A DNA stretch of 64,000 nt from Rotaria sp. Silwood1 (Eukaryota > Rotifera > Eurotatoria > Philodinida > Philodinidae): contig CAJNOP010000107.1 of NCBI GenBank assembly GCA_905250075.1, forward strand, positions 551 to 64,550, given 5' to 3'. A program made the translations under genes and the position numbers. Shown here piece by piece: positions 45,180 through 56,418 of this stretch. Each line of letters starts with the position of its first letter. Positions within the stretch are counted from its first letter, which is position 1. The notes below the pieces were generated by a model. It had not been told where the DNA came from and did no database searches. It was given only the letters and a program-made list of their open reading frames with translations.

Positions 45180-48153
45180 TAAACATCTCAAAATGATGCA
45201 CAACACGTATCTGGAGATTTAATTGAAGTGAACTGAATGTTATAGAAATCATTTATATCAAATAAAAATATATCTCTTAAAATATAGATTTCTCCATTAG
45301 TAACATGAATTTAGAAATGTTTGTTTGTATTTCGAATTTTTTGAAATTTTTATATAAATTGAGAGAATTTTTGAAAGCGATTGGGACAGGTAATACAAGT
45401 ATGTGGATATTCAAATTCGTCAACAAATAAAATACTCAACAAGAATTACCAGAAAGGATATTGATATCAAGAAGATTCTCATGAAAACCTCGCATCTACA
45501 TGAGTTTAATATTTGAAAAACTCATATGAATGATAATTTATTTTTGTTGTCAAAATTATACCTTGACTTAATTCAATGTTTCTGTATTTTATTGTAGAAA
45601 TAAGCACAGTCCTACACATTCAATTTGCCCATATTCCATCCAAGTGATTGTTTAAATATCTATCCTAACAGAAAAAACAACGATACAAATATTTTGCGTC
45701 ATATTATTAAAAATATGTATAATACACAGCATCTCTATTGAAAACTCGTCTGCATGTTCTTTCGTTTTTTATTTGTTAATTTCATCAACTATTGATAATT
45801 CCATATATTCAATCAATCTTATTAGAACTAACCAATATGACACTCATTTTGATTTATCTTTTGCAATGTCGAGAAGATTCAAAATTTTATGCCATACTAA
45901 AAGTATGTCTAATAAATGATACAAAATATGAATCTCGACTTACTGCTAGATGACGATGAAAGCTTCCGATCGTTATGTACCCATTGAAGAAGATTGATTA
46001 GATATGTAATGGAAGACAAATTTTTTATGCACGGAATAAATTAAATTTTCTGCGGTCAACATGCTTTTAAAAACGTTTTTTAATTCATGCTTGTCGATTT
46101 TAAGCGATAAAAAAGATTTGGAAAAATAGTTAAAATTAGAAAAAAATAGTTATTTGTTTAATAACGATTTATGATCGTTTTTTATGGACGAATTATATTC
46201 TTTTGAAATGATATAAATAATATATGAACATACTGAATCAGCTAACTTTTTATTTTGCAATTACTCTTTATAAGAAAGCTTTTTGTAAACACTAATTAGA
46301 ATTTAGTTCATATTTTATGAGTAATTAAGAAAAATAAGCCATAAATGTAGACTTTTAAATACTCTTTTGTGTAATGTGTTCCTTATTGCATACTGTATTC
46401 CAAAAATATTAATTGATGAAACAAACGAAAATTAACTGAAAATCATCGTTAAATGAGTCATGAAAGATCAAACGATCTTAGAAGATCATGGGTACATTAT
46501 ACAAAGTATTAATTAAATTTTAATTAATGTTTAAAAAACTCAGTTATAAAGAGTTATAGCAAAACAAAAAATACACAGTGTTATTCAGTTTTCAATGCTC
46601 TGTCTAACAGAATACTTGAAGACCAAAATTTATAAAAGAATATTTCTCCGGTTATTGATTGTCAATATTAAATAATAATAACAAAGAACTTTTTAAAAAC
46701 GTTCCTACTAAAAAGTAACTCATTCAATTTTACATCTTATGATATATTATTTTAAATTGTGTCTGTTGTTTTTTGGTAATGATATAATCAAGAAAATACT
46801 AAAATGTTTTAAACATTGCAGTGCACTTTACATTAGCAGTAACTTTAAGTGAAGATTCTTCCTTACAATTTAACTTCTAAATGAAGATCTTAATAATAGG
46901 AAATATTGAGCCTACCTAAGAATCAAAACATTACCTCGTCTATGGGCACAACAGAGTGACAAAAAGTGCTCTATGACGATGTCGAATCTGTATGTATGTA
47001 TGTGAACTTCTTGTTCAAATGAACGCTAACTCATTCAATTCTATGATTCTTTATTGAAATGAAAAATATATACTCTAGAGCTTGAGTCAGAAAATTTTCA
47101 TATTTTGGTGGATGTGGGTCTAGGTGAGGCTGTTCTCTTTTTACACACCCACACTCTTCTAGAAATAGATCAAATAGAAGAAAACTAATAAAAATACGTG
47201 AATCACGCTATAGATGAATCACTAAGGTGCAGCAACATATTCGATGATGTCAGAAATTCTTTTCTTAATTCAACTGAATCCGAATATGAATATCAATTTT
47301 GTAATATATGTAAAAGTCTTTCTAGTAATTGACTTGTTTGAATCAAATCTATTGCTTCATCTAGTTTCATCATCAATAATCAGAAAAAAACTAACTTATG
47401 TGAAAAAAGCAATTTGAGAATAATGATGTACTTATTCTTCACATTTCAATTATACATCTACTTGTATTAAGCGATTCTTTACTGTCAAAATGTACCATTG
47501 ATGATTTCTTAATATAGTGCGAGCCGAAGCATTTCGAATCTAGGAGAAAGTGAAGATAAATAAATGAATTTAAAATAGAGACTATGGCGCAACATAAAAG
47601 GAATGAATTTTGAGTACTTGAGAAATAGCATAAGAAAAAAAGGTTCCAGACAATCTAGAATTCGTTTTATTTTCATTCTTTTTACTTGAATGACAAAGAA
47701 TCCTTTCGTAGGAAAACAGAACCTATTATTCATCATTTTAAATAGAAATGATTGAAAAGAATTGTCGTGAAGAGAAAAGCTCTTTTTAAAGGAAAAGAAA
47801 GCGGTCCTGGTCGTTACTTTTTGGAACACATTCCAGTTTTCTTGTCACGTTTTTTATTTATTAAGAAAGAAACTTTTGCCATTATGAATCGTGTTCTTTG
47901 CCATGTTACTCAATCAAAATGTTTCACTGGGATCTTCGATGTTGCGACATTTGATGTAGAAAAACTCTCCTTATTGAAACACTAACTACAACGTAAATGC
48001 ATATTTACAATACATGTCTATCACTTGGACATGTTTTGCTTAACTTATTATTCAACATTAGTCATGTGTTTTCAATAAAATAGAGTGCCTTTTTATCGGC
48101 ACGTTTATTCCGTCAAATAAAAAGAAATGAAAAAATACGATTTGCTTTTCATT
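45180..48153. other. AT-rich intergenic region
   Basis: Contains a fold-back element at 47107-47157. Frames at 47509 (minus) and 47752 (plus) overlap each other and show no domain. No gene is supported. Confidence 0.5.
47107..47157. repeat. short TGTGGG fold-back element downstream of ART-TPR pseudogene
   Basis: GGTGGATGTGGGTCTAGGTGAGG then TTTTTACACACCCACACTC. Very compact, with G-then-C order. It is about 1 kb past the pseudogene's end. Confidence 0.75.
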
Positions 48154-50252
48154 CTATTTATTTCTGGGAATAAAATAAAAATTATTTACATTTTCTTTTT
48201 TTGCACATTCAAGGCTATGTCTATAACATTTAAGATGTGGGTGATCTGGAAGTAATGAGCATTGTCCGATTTCAACAGCACGTTCATGAAATCGAAAAGC
48301 TTTCAAAAACTCTCCTGTCTTACCATGCACTATACCAATGCTATTGTAAGATTGAGCAAAGTCAGGATGATTCGGTGGGAGAGCTTTTTGGCGGATGTCC
48401 AGTGCTTTTTGATATGAGGAAAGCGCATTCGGATAGTTACTTATGTTATAATACACTGAACCAATGTTGTTGTAAGATTGAGCCAAATCAGGATGATGCT
48501 GAGAAAGAGTCTCTTGGCGGATATTCAGTGCTTTTTCAAGAGTTGAAAATGCATTCAGGTAGTCACCCATTTCGGAATATACTAAACCAATGTTGTTGTA
48601 TGTAGTTGCCAAATCAGGATGCTTTTGAGGAAGAGTGTTTTACTCAATATCCAGTGATTTTTGATAATATTAAAGTGCATTCGAATAGTCATGCATTTTT
48701 TGATAGACCAAACCGATGCCGACGTAAGAATTAGAAAAATCGAGATCCTTTGTTGATAAAATTGTTTCTTTGATTTCAATGCATTTTTGGTAATATATAA
48801 GGGCATCTGCATATTCACCTTGACTCTCCTTGATCCATCCGAGCTGATGATAGATATTTGCTTTTTCCAAATCCATCGTTGTTTGATCAAGCAAAATATG
48901 ATACAATTCTTGAACTTTCGTGAACTGTCCTAGTTTAACTAGCAACATACCCAAAGAACCCCATCCTAACGGATGATCGATCTCTTTGCGTATCTATTGA
49001 GTAAGCGCATGCAGTTCTGGATCATTTTCATTCGTTAGTGTTAACTTGACTTGCCAAAAACGATTATTTTCATTGATTTGTTTGATTGCTTCTATGCGAA
49101 AGATGGAATGCATGGAGAAGAGAATTTTCTCTTCTCCTTTGAAATAACTGACGTCATAGACTTGTGAAAAAGCAATAGTCGATGTTGATGGACTGATAGT
49201 TATTTCAAAAAGAATACTTATCAGATCTGGATCACTTCTATTCCTCTCAGCAAACGCAAGAGATACTTCTCGATCAAGGCTTGTCGAAAAAAAGTTATTA
49301 AATGATAATAGTCCACCTTTGGTTTTTACCATTTGATCAAAGTTTTTCTGAGACAGTCCTTGATCACGATAAACTGTAATGAAATTCATATTCGAATGGC
49401 TAGTAAACTGTTGAGCATGAAGCTTGACGATGTTTTCGTGAGGATCTCGAACAAAAAATCCCATCATAATAATAAGATCAACTTCCATCATGCGTAATGA
49501 TCGATTGAGCATTGAATAAAGAAAATATTGGCAGGTATACCATCAAATCGGATCATGTTTGTGGTATTCCCGTTGAAATTCATGGATGGTTTTCAGTTCG
49601 TAAGCACCATCTTCGAAAAGTTGACGACAATATGAAAGAAATTTATCAAAATGTTCATTTTGAAAATCAATGGTTAACAAGACTTCTTTTAGTATTTTTG
49701 TGTACATAAATGATTGGTCTAATTGATCCAGACTTTTTTTAAAGCTCCCATCAATACTAGGGACAAAACTAATATCAATCGAATTTTGATCGGATTTGTA
49801 TGCAGCTTGTTGAAGTGGCTTACAGATTGAGGCAATATCTAGAAACGCACCTTTGATTTTTGCCATCGTTTCGTCCAATCCTTATTTTATGCTTGGTTCT
49901 CATTCAAAATACAAATAGTACTGATTTGTGGAATGTCATGGACAATGGTAAAAGTTGACTTCTCAAAGGCACCAGAAAGGATCATAAATATTTGCCGATC
50001 TTGAATATCAGTTACAAAATCGATGCATTCATTCACATCAGTGAATGTATGTAGCTTCTTGAAGACTTTTAATTTTTTGACGTTATTGATACATTCTTTG
50101 TTATCTACATTATCATGATTGGCATTGAACCACACCAATAGGAAGTTCTGAATTACGCAAGTACAAGGAGAATGTAGTGGCCTTTTACTTGCATGCTTAG
50201 ATGACGGGGAAGCATTTGTTGATGTTATCGTCGGCTTTTTCTCTTTGTTCAT
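48154..50252 (-). pseudogene. second broken ART-TPR gene
   Basis: Same architecture as 29129-31000. Start MNKEKKPTITST at 50252; N-terminal domain LLVWFNANHD, NECIDFV, IFMILSGAF. A TAA at 49887-49889 and a frameshift just after it (near 49870) end this part. From 49878 to 48154 one frame continues: LKEVLLTIDFQNE, then TGA at 49543-49545 directly before WYTCQYFLYSMLNRSLR, the ART core (VYRDQG, FFSTS, FKGEEKILF), TAG at 48994-48996, TPRs, TAA at 48670-48672 and TAA at 48640-48642, then four good TPR units and the C-terminus. The ART site is damaged: YRG is YRD and the ExE motif reads EEK, so the catalytic Glu is Lys. Fold-back elements lie on both sides. Intronless. Confidence 0.87.
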
Positions 50253-50625
50253 AATGTCCGTGTTGCTTTATCAATAAAAAAAAACAAATAAATTGACTTG
50301 AGCCTATAGAGTATGTTGGAATTTTTCCTAGATATTTCTTTTTATTGCCGATTGTTTTATCATTCGAGTTGTTTTATTTGGCTTCACTTTGGTTCTTCAC
50401 TCCTTTTTTTTCTTATCTGTTGTCGTCTCTAGTATCACAAGAAAACAAATGAAAGAAGAAGAAAAAAAACTATTCAGACATAGTTTCATACAGTATCTTT
50501 TCAATTTCTTTTTATGATGTTTGCATGTTTTTTCTCTTTCCCTTTATCTCAAATGCTTTTTTTATATTGCTCATAAATGGGCCGTAATCAGTCGCGTATG
50601 GCCGGCGTCAGTGCCGATGCAAACG

Positions 50626-50745
50626 TGGAGTTTGCATGTAGATGTGAATTTGATGTATGGAGATAGATGTGGGTGTGGGTGTAGACGAAAGTGGCATCTC
50701 ACATACATAACTGATCAACATCCACTCTACACCTATCCCTGTATC
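50626..50745. repeat. TGTGGG fold-back element upstream of ART-TPR pseudogene
   Basis: G arm with GATGTGGGTGTGGGTGTAG (about 50666-50684) preceded by degenerate GATGTG units; C arm ATCTCACATAC then CATCCACTCTACACC. It lies about 375 bp upstream of the pseudogene start. Confidence 0.75.
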
Positions 50746-50816
50746 ATGCTATGTACAATGTTGAAACAGTAGCATATTCTATCTTCTATTTTTACTATGA
50801 CTGCGGAATTTATATT

Positions 50817-50881
50817 GAGGTGTAGGGGTAGATATGACTTTCTTCTTTACAATTATATCTACACACCAGCATCCACACCCT
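50817..50881. repeat. TGTGGG fold-back element
   Basis: GAGGTGTAGGGGTAGATATG, AT spacer, then ATCTACACACCAGCATCC ending CACACCCT. Confidence 0.75.
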
Positions 50882-51233
50882 TATTCATCTCATATTAGGT
50901 TTTTTAGTTGTCGATGGTCTATCTTTTGGTATGTTTCACAAAAGATATGAATGATTTGATGAATGACAAAGAGCCATAACTTGTATAGGATAAATTTTAC
51001 TTTTTTCTCACAAAAATTTCTAATAGTCTTAAAAAGTCCACATTGACTAACTTTTAGAAGAAATGATATCAGAAGCGAAAATTGTCAAATTGTTAGTTTC
51101 ACACGTCGATGGTTCGAATGAGCAAAGAATATGAAAAATTTATTTTTTGTTCGATGCTTTTAATAATTGTTAATTCCATGGTCTCTCTTTGAAAAATCAC
51201 AATAGATTCTATTTACTTTAGTATGTTATCAAA

Positions 51234-51302
51234 GGGCTGGTTGTGGATGAAGGGAAGACCAACATCCACACCCTCATACTCACATTCATACCCACACTCA
51301 TA
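51234..51302. repeat. TGTGGG fold-back element
   Basis: AGGGCTGGTTGTGGATG, a few bases, then CATCCACACCCTCATAC and further CACATTCATACCCACACTC. Nearly loopless hairpin. Confidence 0.75.
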
Positions 51303-52701
51303 TTCTATTTTACTTTAAGCTAGAAAAACTGTAGTGCACCAAAGCTCGTTGCATTTCTTTGTTCTTGATCCAATAATAATGTATGTAACATGATCATTAT
51401 AAATTTTTGTTTACAAGAGGAAACAAAAAAGAAGCGTTACGACTTTATTTCAATCATCTACATAATCAATATTGTATTTGAAATAAAACATCTGATCTTG
51501 CCAGGCAACGTACCAGCTTCACATCGACATTGATACGATAGAGCATTGATAAATTATAAATTCACAGATACTTTGTTGCATGATACGCGTTATTGATGAA
51601 GAATACAGGATTTGAACTGTTATTTTATATTTTTGTAAAGAAAATGCTGTAACTATTGAACTGGGTATCAAGTGCACATGTATGATTTGATATATAAACT
51701 AGCATAATGATAATACCAAAAACAACAACTTTGTTACCTATTTCTCGTTAGACTTTAGACAATGAAAACTATTAATTAAGTGTTTGCGAATGATACTTCG
51801 CGATGACAGCTAATAATTTCATACAACGTGAAAAAACAATATTTATGATAATAGCTAACATTTGTTTCGACTTTTCATGTTAATTTTTGTATTGATTTCA
51901 TTTAACAAAACAACCCTCTATATATGTTTCTACTTCTATCTGTACAAAGTCCATTTTCATTCTGTTCTTGAGCAAATACATGAAAATTTAAACATAGATG
52001 AATTTATATTTTCATAAAGCTTCTCCATCATATTATACGACGAAAAAAAAAAAAGCGCTACCATAAATATTAATTTGATGATTTCGGACGTAGTATAATA
52101 TAGAAGGTTTTCAATTTAATTGAATTTTTATTTAAAAAGATTGAGTTCGATCAATATATTTTCATTTATTCTTGTACAGATTGCTACCAATATATATTGC
52201 TCTTTCATCAACAAATCAATCATATTATTCATTTTCATGTATTCGCTTCATCATTACCATATTAATAAATAAAATTGTTGCTTTCAAAATAACTCCTATT
52301 TTGATGAAACAAAAATACTTTCTACTACGATTGAAATGTCTTTCTAGAAACATTTTTGTGCGAGACGCATCTAATTTTTCTGTGTGAATATTTAGCTTTC
52401 GCGTTCATTGATTTCTCTTAATTCGTTTGAATTTCTATATTCCTACTTTTCTCTGAAAAATTCGATCGTGATCTATGTTTGAAGAAATAAAGAGTTGAAA
52501 GAAAATCCATTCGGACTCATGTCTGCTAATCGAAATGGTGAGCTAGTATTCTATTCTTTTTAGATATATCTTGTTTCTCTCAACGTTTCCCTTTTTTTTA
52601 ATAACCATTCGAGGCATAGAAAATATTTTTAGATTTTATTACAATACTTTTCACATTTGTCTTTTAGGTTCATATTGACTGATGTCGTTGACCGTGCAAT
52701 A

Positions 52702-55700
52702 ATGCTTCTATCTCTGTTGATAGTGTTTTCTTATTTTGTTTTTACTAATGAAAAACATTTCAATGGAGGAACTATTGGATGGGCTCCCATTGATCCTTAT
52801 GATAATTCCAGTCCAGTCGATATTACTATAACACAATCTTATTCATGGACATATCCAACAATAAAATGTGCCAACAATGTACCAGCCTCAACTAGTGGAT
52901 GGAGTAGTGCTAATACTAATGTGACTTGTGTAGTGGATTGTTCGACTGATGGTGGTTATTCTAATGCACCAATTGATATTCTTACGGATTGTACGTCAGC
53001 TAGTTCATCATTGAAAATGATGACAAGTGAAAAATCGAAAAATGTTACACTTTCTGCTGATGCACATTTTTATATAGCTTATAGAGGAAGTTCTTGGGTA
53101 GCATTAAATGATCCTGCTCAATCAGGTCTGGATTGGTCTATTGTAACATATATTGATCTTCGAAAACGATCAGATGGTTTAATTAACACTCCACCTGTTG
53201 CCAAGGTTGTTTCTCCACAGTATGCCACAGTAAATAAAACAATACAAATAAAAATTCCTGTTTCGGATGCCAATGCAGGTGACGATGTACGTTGTCGATG
53301 GTCAACATATACAACTGGATATCGAAGACGAAAACGATCAGGTGAAGAAAAATATGAAAATTACCATAAAATTGCTCATAATTACAAAACAAAATATGAC
53401 GACGACAAAGAAACCATAGATAGCAGAAAGAAAAGACAGACTTATTCCAGTGGATGTACCAGTGGTGACAATTGTAATACAGGTTCATGTCCAAAGACGA
53501 ACTGCCTGGGTATAAAATGTACCATTGCTTGTTGTGACTTTATAACGACAACATCAACGACTACAACTAGTACAACTAGCACAACTAAGACGACAACAAC
53601 GACTTCCAGTAGTACGACAAGTACAACAACAGTGACTACAACTAGCTCAACTACAGACAGTTCAACTTCTACCGAAACTCCAGGGATACCAAAATCGACT
53701 TCAACATATCCTATTCGTCAGGCTATTGACGAATGTGCTGATATTTGTTACCCAGGTAGTATGCCCAATGGCACAACACTGTCTGATTGCACCATCACAT
53801 TCACAGGTCATAAAGCTGGGATCTGGTATGCGGTTGCTATTCAGGTAAGCAGATTATTGTTCAATCATTGTTGATTCTTCAATATTGGCCATCATATTAT
53901 TTGACCAAATGAGAACAGTACACAGCTCCTGTTAGACCATTTTATAAATTAATAAATATACATAATTAACCATATCAGCTGCACCATTATTTTTACTGAA
54001 ATAGATGATTTGTAACTTTTATATCACAAACACTAATCTCCACCAAAAAAATTTGATATTATAAATACCAAGAAAAAGTTAGCAGTTTGTGACGTTCCGA
54101 ATTGAGTCCTTCAATCAAAAGAAACAACCACAATAATAACATCACTGTTTCTTTGTTACTTTTTTGTTGTCTCATAATCACATGATAAGAATGTCTGTCA
54201 AGTTTCAGAATTGTTCAAGAAAAAATTTTTCGAATAATACTCAATGTTCACTGTTGGTTTCTATTTAAGAACTTACAAGAAGAGGATATAATAACCCATG
54301 TTTTCAAGTGCACCGACAACATATGTACATTTGTTAGAGTTTATTCAAGTCATACTATACTAACGAAACCATGTTTCTAATTGTTTTGATTTCTTTTTAG
54401 CACTACAGCCACAACAACAACCAAACCTCCAGGCAAGATTTATTAACTTTCTTTTTTTAAATTATAGTCATAATCGATTTTTATCACGAGGGAACTATCC
54501 GAACTGTTAATCGCAGATTTCATAGAGATTTATCCTAGTTGATAGAGCCCGACGAGCTGATTCTTATGGTATAAAGAGTTCTTCCCTATATAATCTTTAA
54601 CTAGACAAAAATTAGATATATGCATTATCTACGTATTATGCTATGATAGACAACAATCATTCTGAGAAAACATTATTTAAAACACCTGTAGTTTAAGGGT
54701 TACTGGCTGTTATGATCTGAGTATACGAATATCGATCTACTTCTTCTTTCTCAAATTTTACTCTGAGAAATCAAACACAGAATAAATCACAGCGATAAAC
54801 AATAAAGAAGTGTTCAAACCACACTGTTTACTCAGAATTATCGACATTTTTCATAGCATACTACGTAGATGATGCATATATATAATGATAGCAACATTGT
54901 AACATATAGAATAAGACATCGTTTGGCATTTTTTAGTCTATCAAGTAACAATATATAACCTAAACGCAGATGGTCGATGATAAAGTTTCATCTCTCACAT
55001 GCTAATACATGTAACAACTTCAGTGTTTAGTGTCTTGAATGTAATCTTGCACGAGTAGAATTGATTAACTTTGTGTTGGTGAAAATTTCATGGGAAAAAA
55101 GGCTTTAAATAATAAGAATCAGCTCGTCAGTCAGAATCTGAGAAATATTTGCAAAACATCCTCAAACGTTAAGTTTTTTGGCCGATATGAAAAGCTCAGC
55201 GGAAAATCATTTAATACTGAAATAAAGTGTTTGAAATCATATAATACCGATATGCTTTTAGTTTGAAAAATCTCAAGATTTTCATAGATTTTCATGTTGA
55301 TTCTAATATTCTTGATATTAATTTAATACAATTGATTCAAATATAATATTCCTCTTTTATATAGGATCATCTATAAGTTGGTTACTGATTTTGGGCTTAT
55401 CGTTATTAGGTTTATTATTAGTTCTATGCTGTTGTTGCTGTTTGTATTGGCTTTTATGGTAAGTATTTTCATTTTGATTTGTGCTATGATATATCTAAAC
55501 TTGCTGATTATATATACTAAAAAAAATTGGAATGCAACTTTTTACTTATTACATGAATAAAAAATAGCAAGTTATTTTTAGCTGTATGCAATTCTGAGAA
55601 AATTAACATAATTTATTGATAATGAAATCAATTGAGCATTGATGTTTTCTAATAGGGGTGCTCGTTCACGTCGTCGACGACGCCAATTAAAAGAAGGAAA

Positions 55701-56418
55701 TACCTGTGCACGGACTTTTAATTCAAGACTTACAACTTTTGAATTAGAAAGACAGACAGCTTCTAGCAAAATATTCAAATCAAATACACCAACCAAGGAT
55801 TATCTGATTAATAATACAGTGGATCATCAGAATAGCACGGATCATATCTTTTCAGAAGACTCGCGCATAAATTTGTTTGATTCAGCTTATTCTGATGAAG
55901 TAACAACTATGACAGATGTAGAAGAAAGTGGAGTTTCATCAGCAGTTACTATCAAAAGAATCAGTCGTGCAACCATTCAACAACTACATGACATGGAAAA
56001 GCTGAATGAAAATGCAAAAACCAATAGTAAATTACCAAATCATATTGATAATACTGATGATAGTCAAATCATTGGACGTTCACCAGTTACAGTTGTTCGA
56101 GTACCAAAATTGAATTTATCAAACCAGAATATTTCAATCACATCTCAACAAAACACTTCAAGTGCATCATCATCCAAATTATCTAAATTGAATCAAGTGA
56201 AGGTCACCAAAATACAACGAAAACAAACAACTTTAAGTCAACGAGCTCGAGCATTAAGTGCTGATAATATTAGCACTATTCATATAGGAAAGCCTTTTGT
56301 CGTAATGCAACCACTGACAAATCATTCAAAGACTGCTTCAATTGCTACAAATATCAAAATGCATAAAGACAATAGAGTAACCGTGAGAAAGCTTCCAAGA
56401 AAATCTAATATTTCTTAA
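52702..56418 (+). CDS. modular surface protein: signal peptide, ectodomain, Thr-rich linker, membrane span, Arg-rich tail
   Basis: The first coding block is 52702-53844 (start MLLSLLIVFSYFVFT, a signal peptide). Its ectodomain has paired Cys, an Ig/cadherin-like strand region (NTPPVAKVVSPQYATVNKTIQIKIPVSD), a dibasic furin-like KKRQ, a Cys cluster, and a Thr/Ser tract of about 60 residues typical of mucin-type O-glycosylation. It ends WYAVAIQ at a GTAAGC donor. A small exon at about 54401-54432 encodes more Thr/Pro and ends at a GC-type donor. The membrane exon is 55365-55458 (SWLLILGLSLLGLLLVL followed by five Cys, possible palmitoylation). The tail exon 55656-56418 begins GARSRRRRRQ and has no known domain. 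The membrane and tail exons join exactly. The link between first block and small exon is out of phase, so an exon is missing or was not recognised. Confidence 0.6.

Larger units (their letters stand above)
50253..52701. other. intergenic region with three clustered fold-back elements
   Basis: Elements at 50626-50745, 50817-50881 and 51234-51302. No gene is recognised; short frames are without domains. A possible non-coding first exon of the following gene may lie near 52518 (ATG followed by a GTGAGC donor), but its frame does not join cleanly. Confidence 0.5.

Noticed and set aside
47752-47985. 77-codon ORF overlapping an opposite-strand ORF upstream of the second ART pseudogene
   Set aside because: No family recognised, opposite-strand frame of equal quality, no start or splice support.
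366-50252. Use of a non-standard genetic code (UAA/UAG as Gln or UGA as Trp) for the ART-TPR genes
   Set aside because: The intact relative and all other genes in the window use the standard code and standard stops, frameshifts are present, and all three stop types occur.
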